From Betaproteobacteria bacterium (GTDB lineage Bacteria; Pseudomonadota; Gammaproteobacteria; Burkholderiales; Usitatibacteraceae), in assembly GCA_025362705.1 (NCBI GenBank), contig JANYFH010000086.1:1-15580 (forward strand): a DNA stretch of 15,580 nucleotides, read 5' to 3'. The position numbers and the translations under genes are program-made. Positions 1 to 7,507 of the stretch are shown here, piece by piece (within the stretch, counting starts at the first letter, position 1; the number at the start of each line of letters is the position of its first letter). The notes under the pieces were generated by a model. The model worked only from the letters and a program-made list of their open reading frames with translations. It made no database searches and was not told where the DNA came from.

Positions 1-122
1 CCGCTGGCGATGAAAGTTTCCACATTGGAAAAGCCGAGAGACGCAAAGTGCTCCCGCAACACTTCCATCTTCACAACATGACCACCGACATTGATGGCGC
101 GAAGGAAGGCGATATATCTCAT
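1..122 (-). CDS. DUF1697 family protein, N-terminal part, cut by window edge
   Basis: Reading the minus strand from an ATG at 122-120 gives about 40 residues. They begin MRYIAFLRAINVGG and continue with a KMEVLREHF stretch, a GFSNVETFIASG stretch and then the window edge. This matches the start of DUF1697 proteins, which typically open with R-Y-hydrophobic-LRGINVGG, then a helix, then a T-(F/Y)-I-x-SGN stretch. The function of the family is unknown to me, and no catalytic residue can be pointed to. It lies 13 bases after the stop of the glutathione transferase gene on the same strand, so the two are probably cotranscribed. The ribosome binding site is weak. The reading is in frame up to the edge, so the gene is incomplete only because the window ends. 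Confidence 0.8.
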   Translation of the reverse strand, partial: MRYIAFLRAINVGGHVVKMEVLREHFASLGFSNVETFIAS

Positions 123-135
123 TCGGCGGGATGTT

Positions 136-807
136 TCACTTCAATAGTTCATAAGGGCCGCCACGCTTCAACGCACGCTTGTATTCGGGCCGTGCATGGA
201 TTCTTTTCAGAAAATCGATCAGCTTGGGATGGCTCGCACCCAAACCGCCACGCGAAGCGGCAGCCTCCAGTGGAAAACTCATCTGGATATCGACCGCACT
301 GAATTCGGCACCCGCGAACCAGCCGGTCTTGGCGATCTCGGCTTCCATGTAGTCCAGTTGCTGCATGATCTCCGGATTGAGGAATGAATTTTTGACCGCT
401 GCCGATATTTTTTTCGCAATTGGCTTCACGAAAAAAGGCATCGGCTCTATCTCGAGACGGTTAAACACCAGCGTCATCACCAGCGGTGGCATGGCGGTGC
501 CCTCAGCGAAATGGAGCCAGTAGGTATAGCGAAGTCGCTCGGGTGTGCCCGCGGCGGGGATGAGCCCCCCCTTGCCATAGCGTTCGACCAGATACTCGAT
601 AATCGCGCCAGATTCGGCGACCGTTACGTCACCATCAGTGACCACCGGTGACTTGCCCAGTGGATGCACTGCGCGCAATTCCGGGGGCGCACGCATGGTT
701 TGCTTGTCGCGTTCGTAGCGTTTTATTTCGTACGCCACGCCAAGTTCTTCCAGCAGCCAGATAATGCGTTGCGAGCGGGAGTTGTTCAGATGGTGAACGG
801 TGAGCAT
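136..807 (-). CDS. Glutathione S-transferase, Gtt1-like
   Basis: A 223-residue cytosolic glutathione transferase, the usual length for the family. Residues 1-80 form the thioredoxin-like domain. It has NSR at 9-11, where the glutathione-activating Ser/Tyr normally lies, the cis-proline at 54 (KSP), and the gamma-glutamyl-binding ES pair at 65-66 (AESGAI). The rest is the all-helical domain. The stretches RAPPEL (39-44), HPLGKSP (48-54) and AVDIQMSFPL (171-180) closely resemble those of yeast Gtt1, so I place it in the Gtt1-like group rather than the beta or zeta class. The substrate cannot be told from sequence. The start follows a weak GGGAC site. It is followed by the DUF1697 gene with a 13-base gap. 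Confidence 0.9.
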   Translation of the reverse strand: MLTVHHLNNSRSQRIIWLLEELGVAYEIKRYERDKQTMRAPPELRAVHPLGKSPVVTDGDVTVAESGAIIEYLVERYGKGGLIPAAGTPERLRYTYWLHFAEGTAMPPLVMTLVFNRLEIEPMPFFVKPIAKKISAAVKNSFLNPEIMQQLDYMEAEIAKTGWFAGAEFSAVDIQMSFPLEAAASRGGLGASHPKLIDFLKRIHARPEYKRALKRGGPYELLK

Positions 808-862
808 TTTTTGTCCCGCTGCGTTTTAGAAAACAAACAAACCAGAAAACCGCGAAATGACG

Positions 863-899
863 TCATTCCCGCGTAGGTTACATAACTAAGCGGGAATGA
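863..899 (-). terminator. Perfect 10-bp inverted repeat after the lysine-rich gene
   Basis: TCATTCCCGC at 863-872 is perfectly complementary to GCGGGAATGA at 890-899, with a 17-base loop. It lies between the stop of the lysine-rich small gene (949) and the start of the transferase gene (807), so it could terminate the former. There is no long U run. The left arm also belongs to a 12-bp perfect palindrome AATGACGTCATT at 856-867, so two alternative structures compete. The GTCATTCCCGC core is of a kind seen as interspersed repeats in many proteobacterial genomes, and a related hairpin occurs at 14401-14432. Confidence 0.55.
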
Positions 900-948
900 T
901 GGAGTAAGCAGTGATCTGCTGCGAAAGAAATCGAATAAGGTAAACCGA

Positions 949-1059
949 TTACGAGCGCTTCTTTTCTTCTTTCTTCAGCTTCTTGGCTTCCTTTTTTTCC
1001 TTCGGCGTTTTGCTTGGTTCCTTCTTCGTCATTTTCTTCGTGTCTTTGGCTTTGCTCAT
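949..1059 (-). CDS. Lysine-rich 36-residue protein, unknown function
   Basis: A short frame from ATG (1059-1057) to TAA (951-949) encodes 36 residues. Sixteen are lysine and five are glutamate; it starts MSKAKDTKKM and ends KKEEKKRS. A good ribosome site, GGAG, sits eight bases before the ATG. The composition is highly basic with alternating K/E and A, and the second half (PKEKKEAKKLKKEEKKR) could form a charged helix. There is no signal peptide or membrane segment. A basic peptide of this kind could bind nucleic acid or ribosomes, but that is a guess. The coding strand is almost all purine between about 958 and 1030, which could also produce such a frame by chance. The ribosome site, clean start and following inverted repeat argue for a real gene. 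It is transcribed away from aroC. Confidence 0.55.
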   Translation of the reverse strand: MSKAKDTKKMTKKEPSKTPKEKKEAKKLKKEEKKRS

Positions 1060-1094
1060 CGTGGACGCTCCGTGCAGGGTTATCAGAGGGTGCT

Positions 1095-1123
1095 TTCATT
1101 GCTTGCTGCGGCTTTACTATAAC
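1095..1123 (+). promoter_or_regulatory. Possible sigma70 promoter of aroC
   Basis: TATAAC at 1118-1123 matches the -10 consensus at five of six bases. TTCATT at 1095-1100 stands 17 bases upstream as a weak -35 (three of six). It lies in the 130-base gap between the divergent lysine-rich gene and aroC, about 65 bases before the aroC start. Found by eye only. Confidence 0.35.
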
Positions 1124-1189
1124 GCGTCGGCACAAAAAGTAGTAGGGCTGCGTGCTACACTCGTCGCAACTTTTTATCTACGAATCCCC

Positions 1190-2350
1190 ATGTCCGGAAG
1201 CACTCTCGGCAAGCTTTTCACGGTCACCAATTTTGGCGAATCCCACGGTCCGGCGATCGGTTGCGTGGTCGATGGCTGTCCGCCGGGAATGGGACTGTCG
1301 GTCGACGATATTCAACCCGATCTGGATCGACGCAAGCCCGGCACATCGCGGCACGTTACGCAAAGGCGCGAAGAAGACCGCGTTGAAATATTGTCGGGCG
1401 TATTTGAAGGTAAGACGACCGGCGCACCGATTGCGCTGCTGATACGCAATGAAGACCAGCGCAGCAAGGATTACGGCAATATCGCCGAGAGTTTTCGCCC
1501 CGGTCATGCCGACTACACCTATTTACAAAAATACGGTATTCGCGACCATCGCGGTGGCGGGCGCTCATCCGCGCGCCTGACGGCGCCTACGGTCGCGGCG
1601 GGCGCGGTGGCCAGAAAGTGGCTCAATGAAAAATTCGGAGTGGTGATTCGCGGCCATCTTTCGCAACTTGGTGAAAACAAAATTCCGTTTGAGACCTGGG
1701 ATGCGGTTCACGAGAATCCTTTTTTCGCAGCCAATACCGGCATGATTGCTGCACTTGAAACCTACATGGATCGTTTACGCAAATCGGGCGAGAGCTGCGG
1801 CGCGCGCGTCAACGTGGTGGCGAGCGGTGTGCCTGTGGGCTGGGGCGACCCGATTTATGACCGGCTCGATGCGGCAATCGCGCACGCGATGATGGGTATC
1901 AACGCCGTGAAGGGCGTGGAGATCGGCGCGGGTTTTCACTCGATTGAGCAGAAAGGCACCGATCACTCCGATGAAATGTCGCCAGAAGGTTTTCTGTCGA
2001 ACAACGCCGGCGGTGTGCTCGGTGGAATTTCCACCGGGCAGGACGTTGTTGTATCGATTGCAATCAAACCAACATCGTCGATACGCCTTGATCGTCAAAC
2101 CATCGACAAGGGCGGGAACCCGGTGGTGATCAATACGCACGGCCGACACGATCCCTGCGTAGGAATCCGCGCAACACCGATTGCCGAGGCGATGCTTGCG
2201 CTGGTGTTGATTGACAGGGCGCTGGTGCATCGCGCGCAGAACGGCGATGTGGTGACGACCACACCACGCGTTGCTGCGCAGGCGAGTGTTACTGCGACGA
2301 ATGAAAAAATCGGCAGGAATGCCGACGACAGAGACCCGTCGGAAGCTTAA
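1190..2350 (+). CDS. aroC: Chorismate synthase
   Basis: The enzyme converts 5-enolpyruvylshikimate 3-phosphate to chorismate, the last shared step to aromatic amino acids and folate, using reduced FMN. The 386-residue protein shows the three family signatures: FGESHG at 15-20, RDHRGGGRSSAR at 118-129 and RHDPCVG at 319-325. His19 and His120 correspond to the two conserved active-site histidines. The body matches the usual length of about 360 residues. The last 25-30 residues are a polar extension with no recognisable motif. The frame stays open 69 codons upstream to 983. That part runs antisense to the lysine-rich gene and resembles nothing, so I start at the ATG before SGSTLGKLF, where family members begin. 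The ribosome site is weak. It appears to be a single-gene unit, followed by a palindromic repeat. Confidence 0.96.
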   Translation: MSGSTLGKLFTVTNFGESHGPAIGCVVDGCPPGMGLSVDDIQPDLDRRKPGTSRHVTQRREEDRVEILSGVFEGKTTGAPIALLIRNEDQRSKDYGNIAESFRPGHADYTYLQKYGIRDHRGGGRSSARLTAPTVAAGAVARKWLNEKFGVVIRGHLSQLGENKIPFETWDAVHENPFFAANTGMIAALETYMDRLRKSGESCGARVNVVASGVPVGWGDPIYDRLDAAIAHAMMGINAVKGVEIGAGFHSIEQKGTDHSDEMSPEGFLSNNAGGVLGGISTGQDVVVSIAIKPTSSIRLDRQTIDKGGNPVVINTHGRHDPCVGIRATPIAEAMLALVLIDRALVHRAQNGDVVTTTPRVAAQASVTATNEKIGRNADDRDPSEA

Positions 2351-2389
2351 TCAGAGGTTTACTAGCTTCATCACGCAACACGTTACTGC

Positions 2390-2459
2390 GTAGAACGCCA
2401 TCTGGCGCGCATTTCAGGCATAAATCGCTCCGAAAGCCGCGCCAGTGCTTGAGTTTTCC
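2390..2459. repeat. Palindromic interspersed element, copy A
   Basis: An inverted-repeat element lies in the convergent gap between aroC and the glycine-zipper gene. Its core stem is CTGGCGCG at 2402-2409 with CGCGCCAG at 2438-2445, and the right edge is GAGTTTTCC. From 2415 to 2457 it aligns without gaps to 10548-10590 with 33 of 43 bases identical by my count, so this is one family. The stem followed by TTTT on the plus strand is consistent with termination of aroC. The remaining bases up to 2542 hold no gene I can support. Confidence 0.6.
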
Positions 2460-2542
2460 GTTAGAAATGGCAACGAAACACTCTGCCTCACGTTTCACGA
2501 ACGGAGGTTTCTTAAAAGTCCCCGTTGGAAAAACAGCAGCAA

Positions 2543-2950
2543 TTACAGCCGCGTCAGCTTGTTGTCGACAATCTTGATTTTATCGCCGACCTTGTAAGCG
2601 GTGGCGGCACTAAACGTGAAGGTGCGCGACTCACCGGTTTCGAGTTTTACGATCACTTGGTACTGCGTTTTGGATTTCGCGTTTTTCTCGACCTGATTGC
2701 CTACATACGCGCCGCCTGCCGCACCCGCGACCGTCGCCACATCTTTACCGCGACCGGCGCCGACCTGATGGCCCAATACGCCGCCGAGAACACCGCCAGC
2801 CACTACGCCCAGGCCGGTGCCTTCGCCCTTGATCTGCACAGTCTTGATGTCGGTAACACTGCCGCAGTTATCGCATTTTGCGAACGCTGTATTGGCAAAA
2901 AGTGCAAAGACAAATGTCGATCCGATTAAAATAAATTTCATCATTTTCAT
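2543..2950 (-). CDS. Glycine-zipper exported envelope protein (SlyB / 17-kDa antigen-like)
   Basis: A 135-residue small envelope protein. Residues 1-24 form a Sec signal peptide ending TAFA, with the mature part starting KCDNCG. There is a cysteine close to the cut, but residues -2 and -1 (A-K) do not make a proper lipobox, so it is probably not lipidated. Residues 44-88 are a glycine-zipper repeat (GTGLGVVAGGVLGGVLGHQVG, then GAAGGAYVGNQVEKN). This is typical of the Rickettsia 17-kDa antigen / SlyB family, which associates with the outer membrane. The C-terminal 40 residues look like a small beta domain (YQVIVKLETGESRTFTF). The paired CxxC at 26-29 could form a disulphide. The first ATG has an AGAGGA site five bases upstream. 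It begins 61 bases after lysS, perhaps with its own promoter (TATGAT at 2989-2984). Confidence 0.8.
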   Translation of the reverse strand: MKMMKFILIGSTFVFALFANTAFAKCDNCGSVTDIKTVQIKGEGTGLGVVAGGVLGGVLGHQVGAGRGKDVATVAGAAGGAYVGNQVEKNAKSKTQYQVIVKLETGESRTFTFSAATAYKVGDKIKIVDNKLTRL

Positions 2951-3011
2951 GGTGTTCCTCTCGATTTACGATTTGATGTTTCTATCATAACGCTGAAAGC
3001 GCGCTACGCGT

Positions 3012-4535
3012 TTACAGGTCGCCGTTCCGCATTTGTGGAAACAGGATCACTTCCCGAATCGACGCACTATCGGTGAGCAGCATGACGAGGCGATCAATGC
3101 CGATACCTTCGCCGGCCGTCGGTGGCAGGCCGTATTCGAGTGCACGAACATAGTCGGCGTCGTAGTGCATTGCTTCAGCGTCGCCCGCGTCTTTTTGCCG
3201 CACTTGGTCCATGAATCGCTCGGCCTGGTCTTCAGGGTCATTCAACTCTGAAAAACCATTCGCGATCTCGCGCCCAGCGATAAAAAGCTCGAAACGATCA
3301 CAGACTGCAGGATTTTTGTCGTTGCGGCGTGACAGCGGTGATGTCTCTGCCGGATACGAAACGAGAAATGTCGGCTGGATCAGTTTTGACTCGGCGGCGG
3401 CCTCAAACAGCTTCAGTTGCAAGGTGCCGATGGTGTCGGTTTCCTTCGCGTTTTCACCATTGGCGCGGATGTGTTTTAGCAATGTCGCTGCATCGTTGAA
3501 ATCGATCCCTGCCAAATCAGGCGCATATTTTTTTACCGCTTCCACCATCGTCAGGCGATCAAACGGTTTGCCGAAATCGATTTCCATGCCCTGATACGCG
3601 ACGAGCGTCTTGCCAAGTACCTTGGTGGCGATATCGCGAAACATGTCTTCGGTAAATTGCATCAGGTGCTCATAATCGCGCCAGGCAATGTAGAACTCCA
3701 TCATCGTGAATTCTGGATTGTGGCGAACCGAAATACCTTCATTGCGAAAATTGCGGTTAATCTCGAACACGCGCTCAAAACCGCCGACAACCAGGCGCTT
3801 CAGATACAGCTCAGGTGCGATGCGCAAATACAATTCCATATCGAGTGCGTTGTGATGCGTCTTGAATGGCCGCGCGGCGGCACCACCGGGAATCGGATGC
3901 ATCATCGGTGTCTCGACTTCGAGATAGCCGTGACTCACCATGAATTCGCGCATCGTCTGGACGATTTTCGAGCGCACCACAAAGGTACTGCGCACTTCGG
4001 GGTTTACGATCAAATCGACATAGCGCATGCGAAAGCGCTGCTCGGTATCGGTGAGGCCGTGAAATTTTTCCGGCAGGGGGCGGATCGATTTGGTGATGAG
4101 GCGCACCGATTTAACGTGCACCGACAATTCACCGGTCTTGGTTTTGAACAAGGTACCTGTCGCGCCGACGATATCGCCGAGATCGTAATGCTTGAACGCT
4201 TCCATGGCGTCCGCACCCACTGCATCGAGCGTGACATAAAGCTGCATGCGACCTGATGCATCCTGAATCGTCGCGAAACTGGCCTTTCCCATCACGCGTT
4301 TCAACATGATGCGACCTGCAACCACGACGTTTATCGGCGTGGCAGCTTCGAGTTCTTCCTTGGTTTTCGTACCGTGCGTCGCATGCAAATCCGCAGCGAC
4401 GTGCTCGGGACGGAAGTCGTTCGGAAACGCGATACCGTTCGGGCTTGTTTCGCGCAACGCTTTCAGCTTTGCGCGACGTTCTGCCATCACATAATTTTCG
4501 TCTGGTGTCGGCGGTGTCTGGTTTTGTTCGGACAT
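3012..4535 (-). CDS. lysS: Lysyl-tRNA synthetase, class II
   Basis: It charges tRNA-Lys with lysine in the cytosol. The 507 residues match the bacterial class II enzyme (about 505). An OB-fold anticodon-binding domain covers about residues 65-150 (VVAGRIMLKRVMGKASFATIQD), followed by the catalytic domain. Motif 2 is FRNEGISVRHNPEFTMMEFY (263-282), with the ATP-binding arginine in FRNE. Motif 3 is GEGIGIDRLVMLLTD (475-489). The C-terminus has the usual REVILFPQMR ending. The start gives the common polar N-terminus, with only a weak ribosome site. It begins 30 bases after prfB, the same prfB-lysS pairing as in Escherichia coli, so cotranscription is likely. Confidence 0.97.
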   Translation of the reverse strand: MSEQNQTPPTPDENYVMAERRAKLKALRETSPNGIAFPNDFRPEHVAADLHATHGTKTKEELEAATPINVVVAGRIMLKRVMGKASFATIQDASGRMQLYVTLDAVGADAMEAFKHYDLGDIVGATGTLFKTKTGELSVHVKSVRLITKSIRPLPEKFHGLTDTEQRFRMRYVDLIVNPEVRSTFVVRSKIVQTMREFMVSHGYLEVETPMMHPIPGGAAARPFKTHHNALDMELYLRIAPELYLKRLVVGGFERVFEINRNFRNEGISVRHNPEFTMMEFYIAWRDYEHLMQFTEDMFRDIATKVLGKTLVAYQGMEIDFGKPFDRLTMVEAVKKYAPDLAGIDFNDAATLLKHIRANGENAKETDTIGTLQLKLFEAAAESKLIQPTFLVSYPAETSPLSRRNDKNPAVCDRFELFIAGREIANGFSELNDPEDQAERFMDQVRQKDAGDAEAMHYDADYVRALEYGLPPTAGEGIGIDRLVMLLTDSASIREVILFPQMRNGDL

Positions 4536-4565
4536 GATGTTTCGACTCGTAATAAATTTGTGATG

Positions 4566-5670
4566 CTAAACGCCCAGTTTCAAACTAGCTTCAATGAACA
4601 CATCCAAATCGCCATCGAGTACCGACTTGGTATTGCCCACTTCAACATTGGTACGCAAATCCTTGATGCGCGAATTATCCAGCACATACGAACGAATCTG
4701 GTGTCCCCAGCCAATATCCGTTTTGGAATCTTCCAGTTTCTGTTGATCGGCCTGGCGCTTGCGGATTTCCAGCTCATAGAGTTTCGCTTTCAACATCAGC
4801 ATTGCCTCTGCGCGGTTGCGATGCTGCGAACGATCATTCTGGCACTGCACCACTACGCCCGATGGCGCGTGGGTGATACGAATCGCGGAATCGGTTTTGT
4901 TGATGTGCTGGCCACCCGCGCCGGAAGCGCGAAAGGTATCGATACGCAAATCCGCAGGATTGATTTCGATGTCGATTGAGTCATCCACTTCCGGATAGAC
5001 AAACAAGCTCGCGAACGACGTGTGGCGCCCGCCTGAAGAATCGAAGGGGCTTTTGCGTACCAGCCTGTGCACACCGGTTTCGGTGCGCAGAAAACCGTAA
5101 GCGTAGGGACCGATGACCTTGATTGAACAGGATTTGATACCAGCGACATCGCCTGCGGATTCCTCCAGCAGCTCGGTCTTGAATCCTTTGCGCTCGCAGT
5201 AGCGTAAATATTGCCGCATCAACATGTTCGCCCAGTCCTGCGCTTCGGTACCACCGGCGCCGGATTGAATATCGATGAAACAATTGTTTGGATCCATCAC
5301 GTTCGAAAACATGCGGCGAAATTCAAGATCCACGACCAGTTTTTGCAGATCGTTGGTGTCGCTGCTGATGGCGAGCAGGGTGTCTTCTTCACCTTCGCTC
5401 TTGGCGAGCGCAAAGAGTTCGCGCGCGTCAGAGAGGCCGCTTCCCAGATTCGTCAGGGTGGTGACAACCTCATCGAGCAGCTTCTTTTCCTTGCCCAGTT
5501 CCTGATTGCGTTTGCTGTCGCTCCAGACCGCCGGGTCCTCAGCCAGCCGGTTAACTTCGGCGAGACGCTCTACCTTTGCATCAAAGTCAAAGATACCTCC
5601 GCAACTCGACCGTGCGCGTGGTCAAGTCGGAGATGAGGTTGCCAATTGCGTTTAGCTGATCTGCTTCCAT
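4566..5670 (-). CDS. prfB: Peptide chain release factor 2, with programmed +1 frameshift
   Basis: RF2 reads UGA and UAA stops and releases the finished peptide. The gene is in two frames. An ATG at 5670 gives 27 codons ending RRYL, then an in-frame TGA at 5589-5587. Skipping the T at 5589 continues as DFDAKVERLAEV to the stop at 4566, giving 27 + 340 = 367 residues (E. coli has 365). SPF, the stop-codon recognition tripeptide, is at 207-209, and GGQ, the peptidyl-transfer motif, is at 252-254 in SGAGGQHINKT. The residue matching E. coli position 246 is Ala (RASGAGGQ), the form usual outside E. coli K-12. RF2 senses its own shortage: slow reading of the UGA favours the shift. It is followed by lysS. 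A gene caller without frameshift handling would report only a fragment. Confidence 0.95.
5586..5601 (-). promoter_or_regulatory. prfB +1 frameshift signal
   Basis: The minus strand reads CGGAGGTATCTTTGAC. It has an internal Shine-Dalgarno-like GGAGG, a three-base spacer TAT, the slippery codon CTT, the in-frame TGA and a following C. This is the classical RF2 recoding site. The E. coli site is AGGGGGTATCTTTGAC, so everything from TATC onward is identical. The base after the stop (C) makes a weak terminator, as expected for efficient shifting. Confidence 0.95.
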
Positions 5671-5703
5671 GTGTGAGTCGATTCGTTTTTTTGGTTTTGC
5701 TGG

Positions 5704-5731
5704 CTCGACCTCTGGAAAGGATTGGGTCGAG
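5704..5731. other. Inverted repeat in the recJ-prfB gap / prfB leader
   Basis: CTCGACC at 5704-5710 pairs with GGTCGAG at 5725-5731 around a 14-base loop. It is in the 151-base gap between the recJ stop and the prfB start and would lie in the prfB leader RNA. No U run follows on either strand, so it is not a clear terminator. Its role is unknown, and chance is possible for a 7-bp stem. Confidence 0.35.
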
Positions 5732-5799
5732 GGCACGGTTTATTCTGATGGCACTAGCGAGCGGTAAACCCATCTGCCAAGTGCGCAAATTCACTCCGC

Positions 5800-5805
5800 A
5801 TTATA
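5800..5805 (-). promoter_or_regulatory. Possible -10 box for prfB-lysS
   Basis: The minus strand reads TATAAT, a perfect -10 hexamer, directly after the recJ stop. Transcription would start near 5793, leaving a leader of about 120 bases before prfB. No good -35 is seen at 16-18 bases, where the sequence is the end of recJ. Weak to moderate support. Confidence 0.4.
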
Positions 5806-5821
5806 CGCGACGAGCGTGTCA

Positions 5822-7507
5822 CTAAGCCACGTAATCCAACACCAACTGCAACGTGGCCTGCCCCCGAAACTCATTGATCGATGGCCGAAACACCGCGTCA
5901 ATGCTAGAGTTCAGGGCATCGCCCAAGCCAAAGCGCATGGCTTCGAAGGTCGCCCCGCCTAACGAAAGTTTCAGTTTCAAATGCTTTTGGCCGACAACGC
6001 GCTGCTCCATTACGCGAAAATGCCCCGTGAATGATGGTGCGGCAAACCCCTGGCCCCAGACTTGGCGGTCTATCGTTTGCACGAAATCAAACGTCAATTC
6101 ATCCGCATCGAGCGTACCGTCAGTTTCGATACGCTCGGCCAAGTCGGCGGGAGTGAGTAACTCGCGTGCGACGGCCTCAAACGCATTCGCAAAATCTGCC
6201 ATCCCGGATTCGGCAATGGTGAGGCCAGCCGACATCGCGTGACCACCAAATTTACTGATGAGTTCGGGACGGCGCTTGGTGACGAGGTCGAGAGCGTCGC
6301 GCATGTGAAAACCAGTGATGGAACGGCCCGAGCCTTTGAGATTGCCCTGGCCGTCTTGTGCGAAGGCGATCACTGGGCGATGGTATTTTTCGCGGATGCG
6401 TGACGCGAGGATACCGACGACGCCTTGATGCCAACTCGCATCGAACATTGACAGCGCATAACGCGCACCGACATCGATGTGTTCAAGCGACGCCAACGCG
6501 ACGTCCCGCATTTCGGATTCGATCGAACGCCGTTCGCGGTTGAGCGTATCGAGTTTCGTGGCCAACTCGGTCGCGCTGTGCTCGTTATCTGCTAACAGAC
6601 AGGAAATTCCAAGCGACATATCATCGAGCCGTCCGGCTGCGTTCAACCGTGGCCCCACGACGAAGCCGAGATCGTAGGTGGAGGCGCGACCCGGATCGCG
6701 GCCGGCCACTTGCATGAGCGCACGGATACCCGGCGACATGCGTCCCGCACGAATTCTTGCCAAACCTTGCTCGACCAGCACGCGATTATTGTGGTCGAGC
6801 CGCACCACATCGGCAACCGTGCCAAGTGCAACCAGGTCGAGAAGATCAGCAAGATTCGGTTCCGTTTTTCCAGCGAAATAATTGCGCGCCCGAAGCTCAG
6901 TGCGCAGTGCAGTCATCGTATAAAAAATCACGCCGACGCCGGCGAGATTTTTGCTCGCAAAGTGGTCACCGACCTGATTGGGATTCACGATCACGGCGGC
7001 ATCCGGCAGCGATTGGCCGGGCAGGTGATGATCGGTGACGAGCACCCGAATGCCGCGCCGGTTGGCCTCGGCCACACCATCCACACTCGCGATGCCGTTG
7101 TCGACGGTGATGATGATGTCGGGACCGCTCTGCGCGGCGAGGGCGACAATCTCGGGGGTGAGGCCGTAGCCGAATTCGAATCGATTAGGGACGATGAAAT
7201 CCACTTTCGCGCCCATCGCTGCCAGAGCGCGCATGCCGACCGCGCAAGCGGTTGCGCCGTCGGCGTCGTAATCGGCCACGATCAGCAGGCGCTTGTGCGC
7301 CTCGATTGCATCGGCGAGCAGGCGGGCGGCGTCTTCAATGAACGCAAGTTGGGCGGGCGGGAGCAGGGCGGGCAAGCCGTGATTCAAATCAGCAGCCGAC
7401 GCGATGCCGCGCGCGGCGTACACGCGCGCCATGCGTGGGTCTACGTTCGCTGCGAGCAGCGCATTGAAAGCGGCAGGGTCGCGCTCGCGGGTGACGATTT
7501 CAGGCAA
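5822..7507 (-). CDS. recJ: Single-stranded-DNA-specific 5'-3' exonuclease RecJ
   Basis: RecJ degrades single-stranded DNA 5' to 3' in RecF-pathway recombination, mismatch repair and base excision repair. The DHH phosphoesterase motifs are present: ADYDADGATA (about 78-87), TVDNGI (134-139), LVTDHH (156-161), and later GPRLNAAGRLDD. The DHHA1 motif GGHAMSAGLTI is followed by a C-terminal OB-like domain. The frame is open further up, and an ATG at 7609 would give 595 residues. Those extra 34 residues lie inside the coding 3' end of the upstream gene and do not look like RecJ. A TTG at 7507 gives MPEIVTRERDPAAF and 561 residues, close to family length, and overlaps the upstream stop by eight bases (TTGCCTGA). 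I prefer it, though the start remains uncertain. A prfB-lysS operon follows 151 bases later. Confidence 0.93.
   Translation of the reverse strand: MPEIVTRERDPAAFNALLAANVDPRMARVYAARGIASAADLNHGLPALLPPAQLAFIEDAARLLADAIEAHKRLLIVADYDADGATACAVGMRALAAMGAKVDFIVPNRFEFGYGLTPEIVALAAQSGPDIIITVDNGIASVDGVAEANRRGIRVLVTDHHLPGQSLPDAAVIVNPNQVGDHFASKNLAGVGVIFYTMTALRTELRARNYFAGKTEPNLADLLDLVALGTVADVVRLDHNNRVLVEQGLARIRAGRMSPGIRALMQVAGRDPGRASTYDLGFVVGPRLNAAGRLDDMSLGISCLLADNEHSATELATKLDTLNRERRSIESEMRDVALASLEHIDVGARYALSMFDASWHQGVVGILASRIREKYHRPVIAFAQDGQGNLKGSGRSITGFHMRDALDLVTKRRPELISKFGGHAMSAGLTIAESGMADFANAFEAVARELLTPADLAERIETDGTLDADELTFDFVQTIDRQVWGQGFAAPSFTGHFRVMEQRVVGQKHLKLKLSLGGATFEAMRFGLGDALNSSIDAVFRPSINEFRGQATLQLVLDYVA

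Noticed and set aside
856..867. TGACGTCA palindrome as a regulator operator
   Set aside because: It overlaps the repeat-derived stem. No matching site lies at another promoter in the window.
983..1189. Upstream extension of the aroC frame by 69 codons
   Set aside because: It is hydrophobic only because it is antisense to a lysine-rich gene. Chorismate synthases begin near the ATG at 1190.
3657..4256. 199-codon plus-strand frame
   Set aside because: It is antisense to the lysS catalytic and OB domains and is a codon-bias shadow.
4566..5594. prfB as a pseudogene broken by a frameshift
   Set aside because: The break is exactly the known RF2 recoding site and the joined protein has normal length and motifs.
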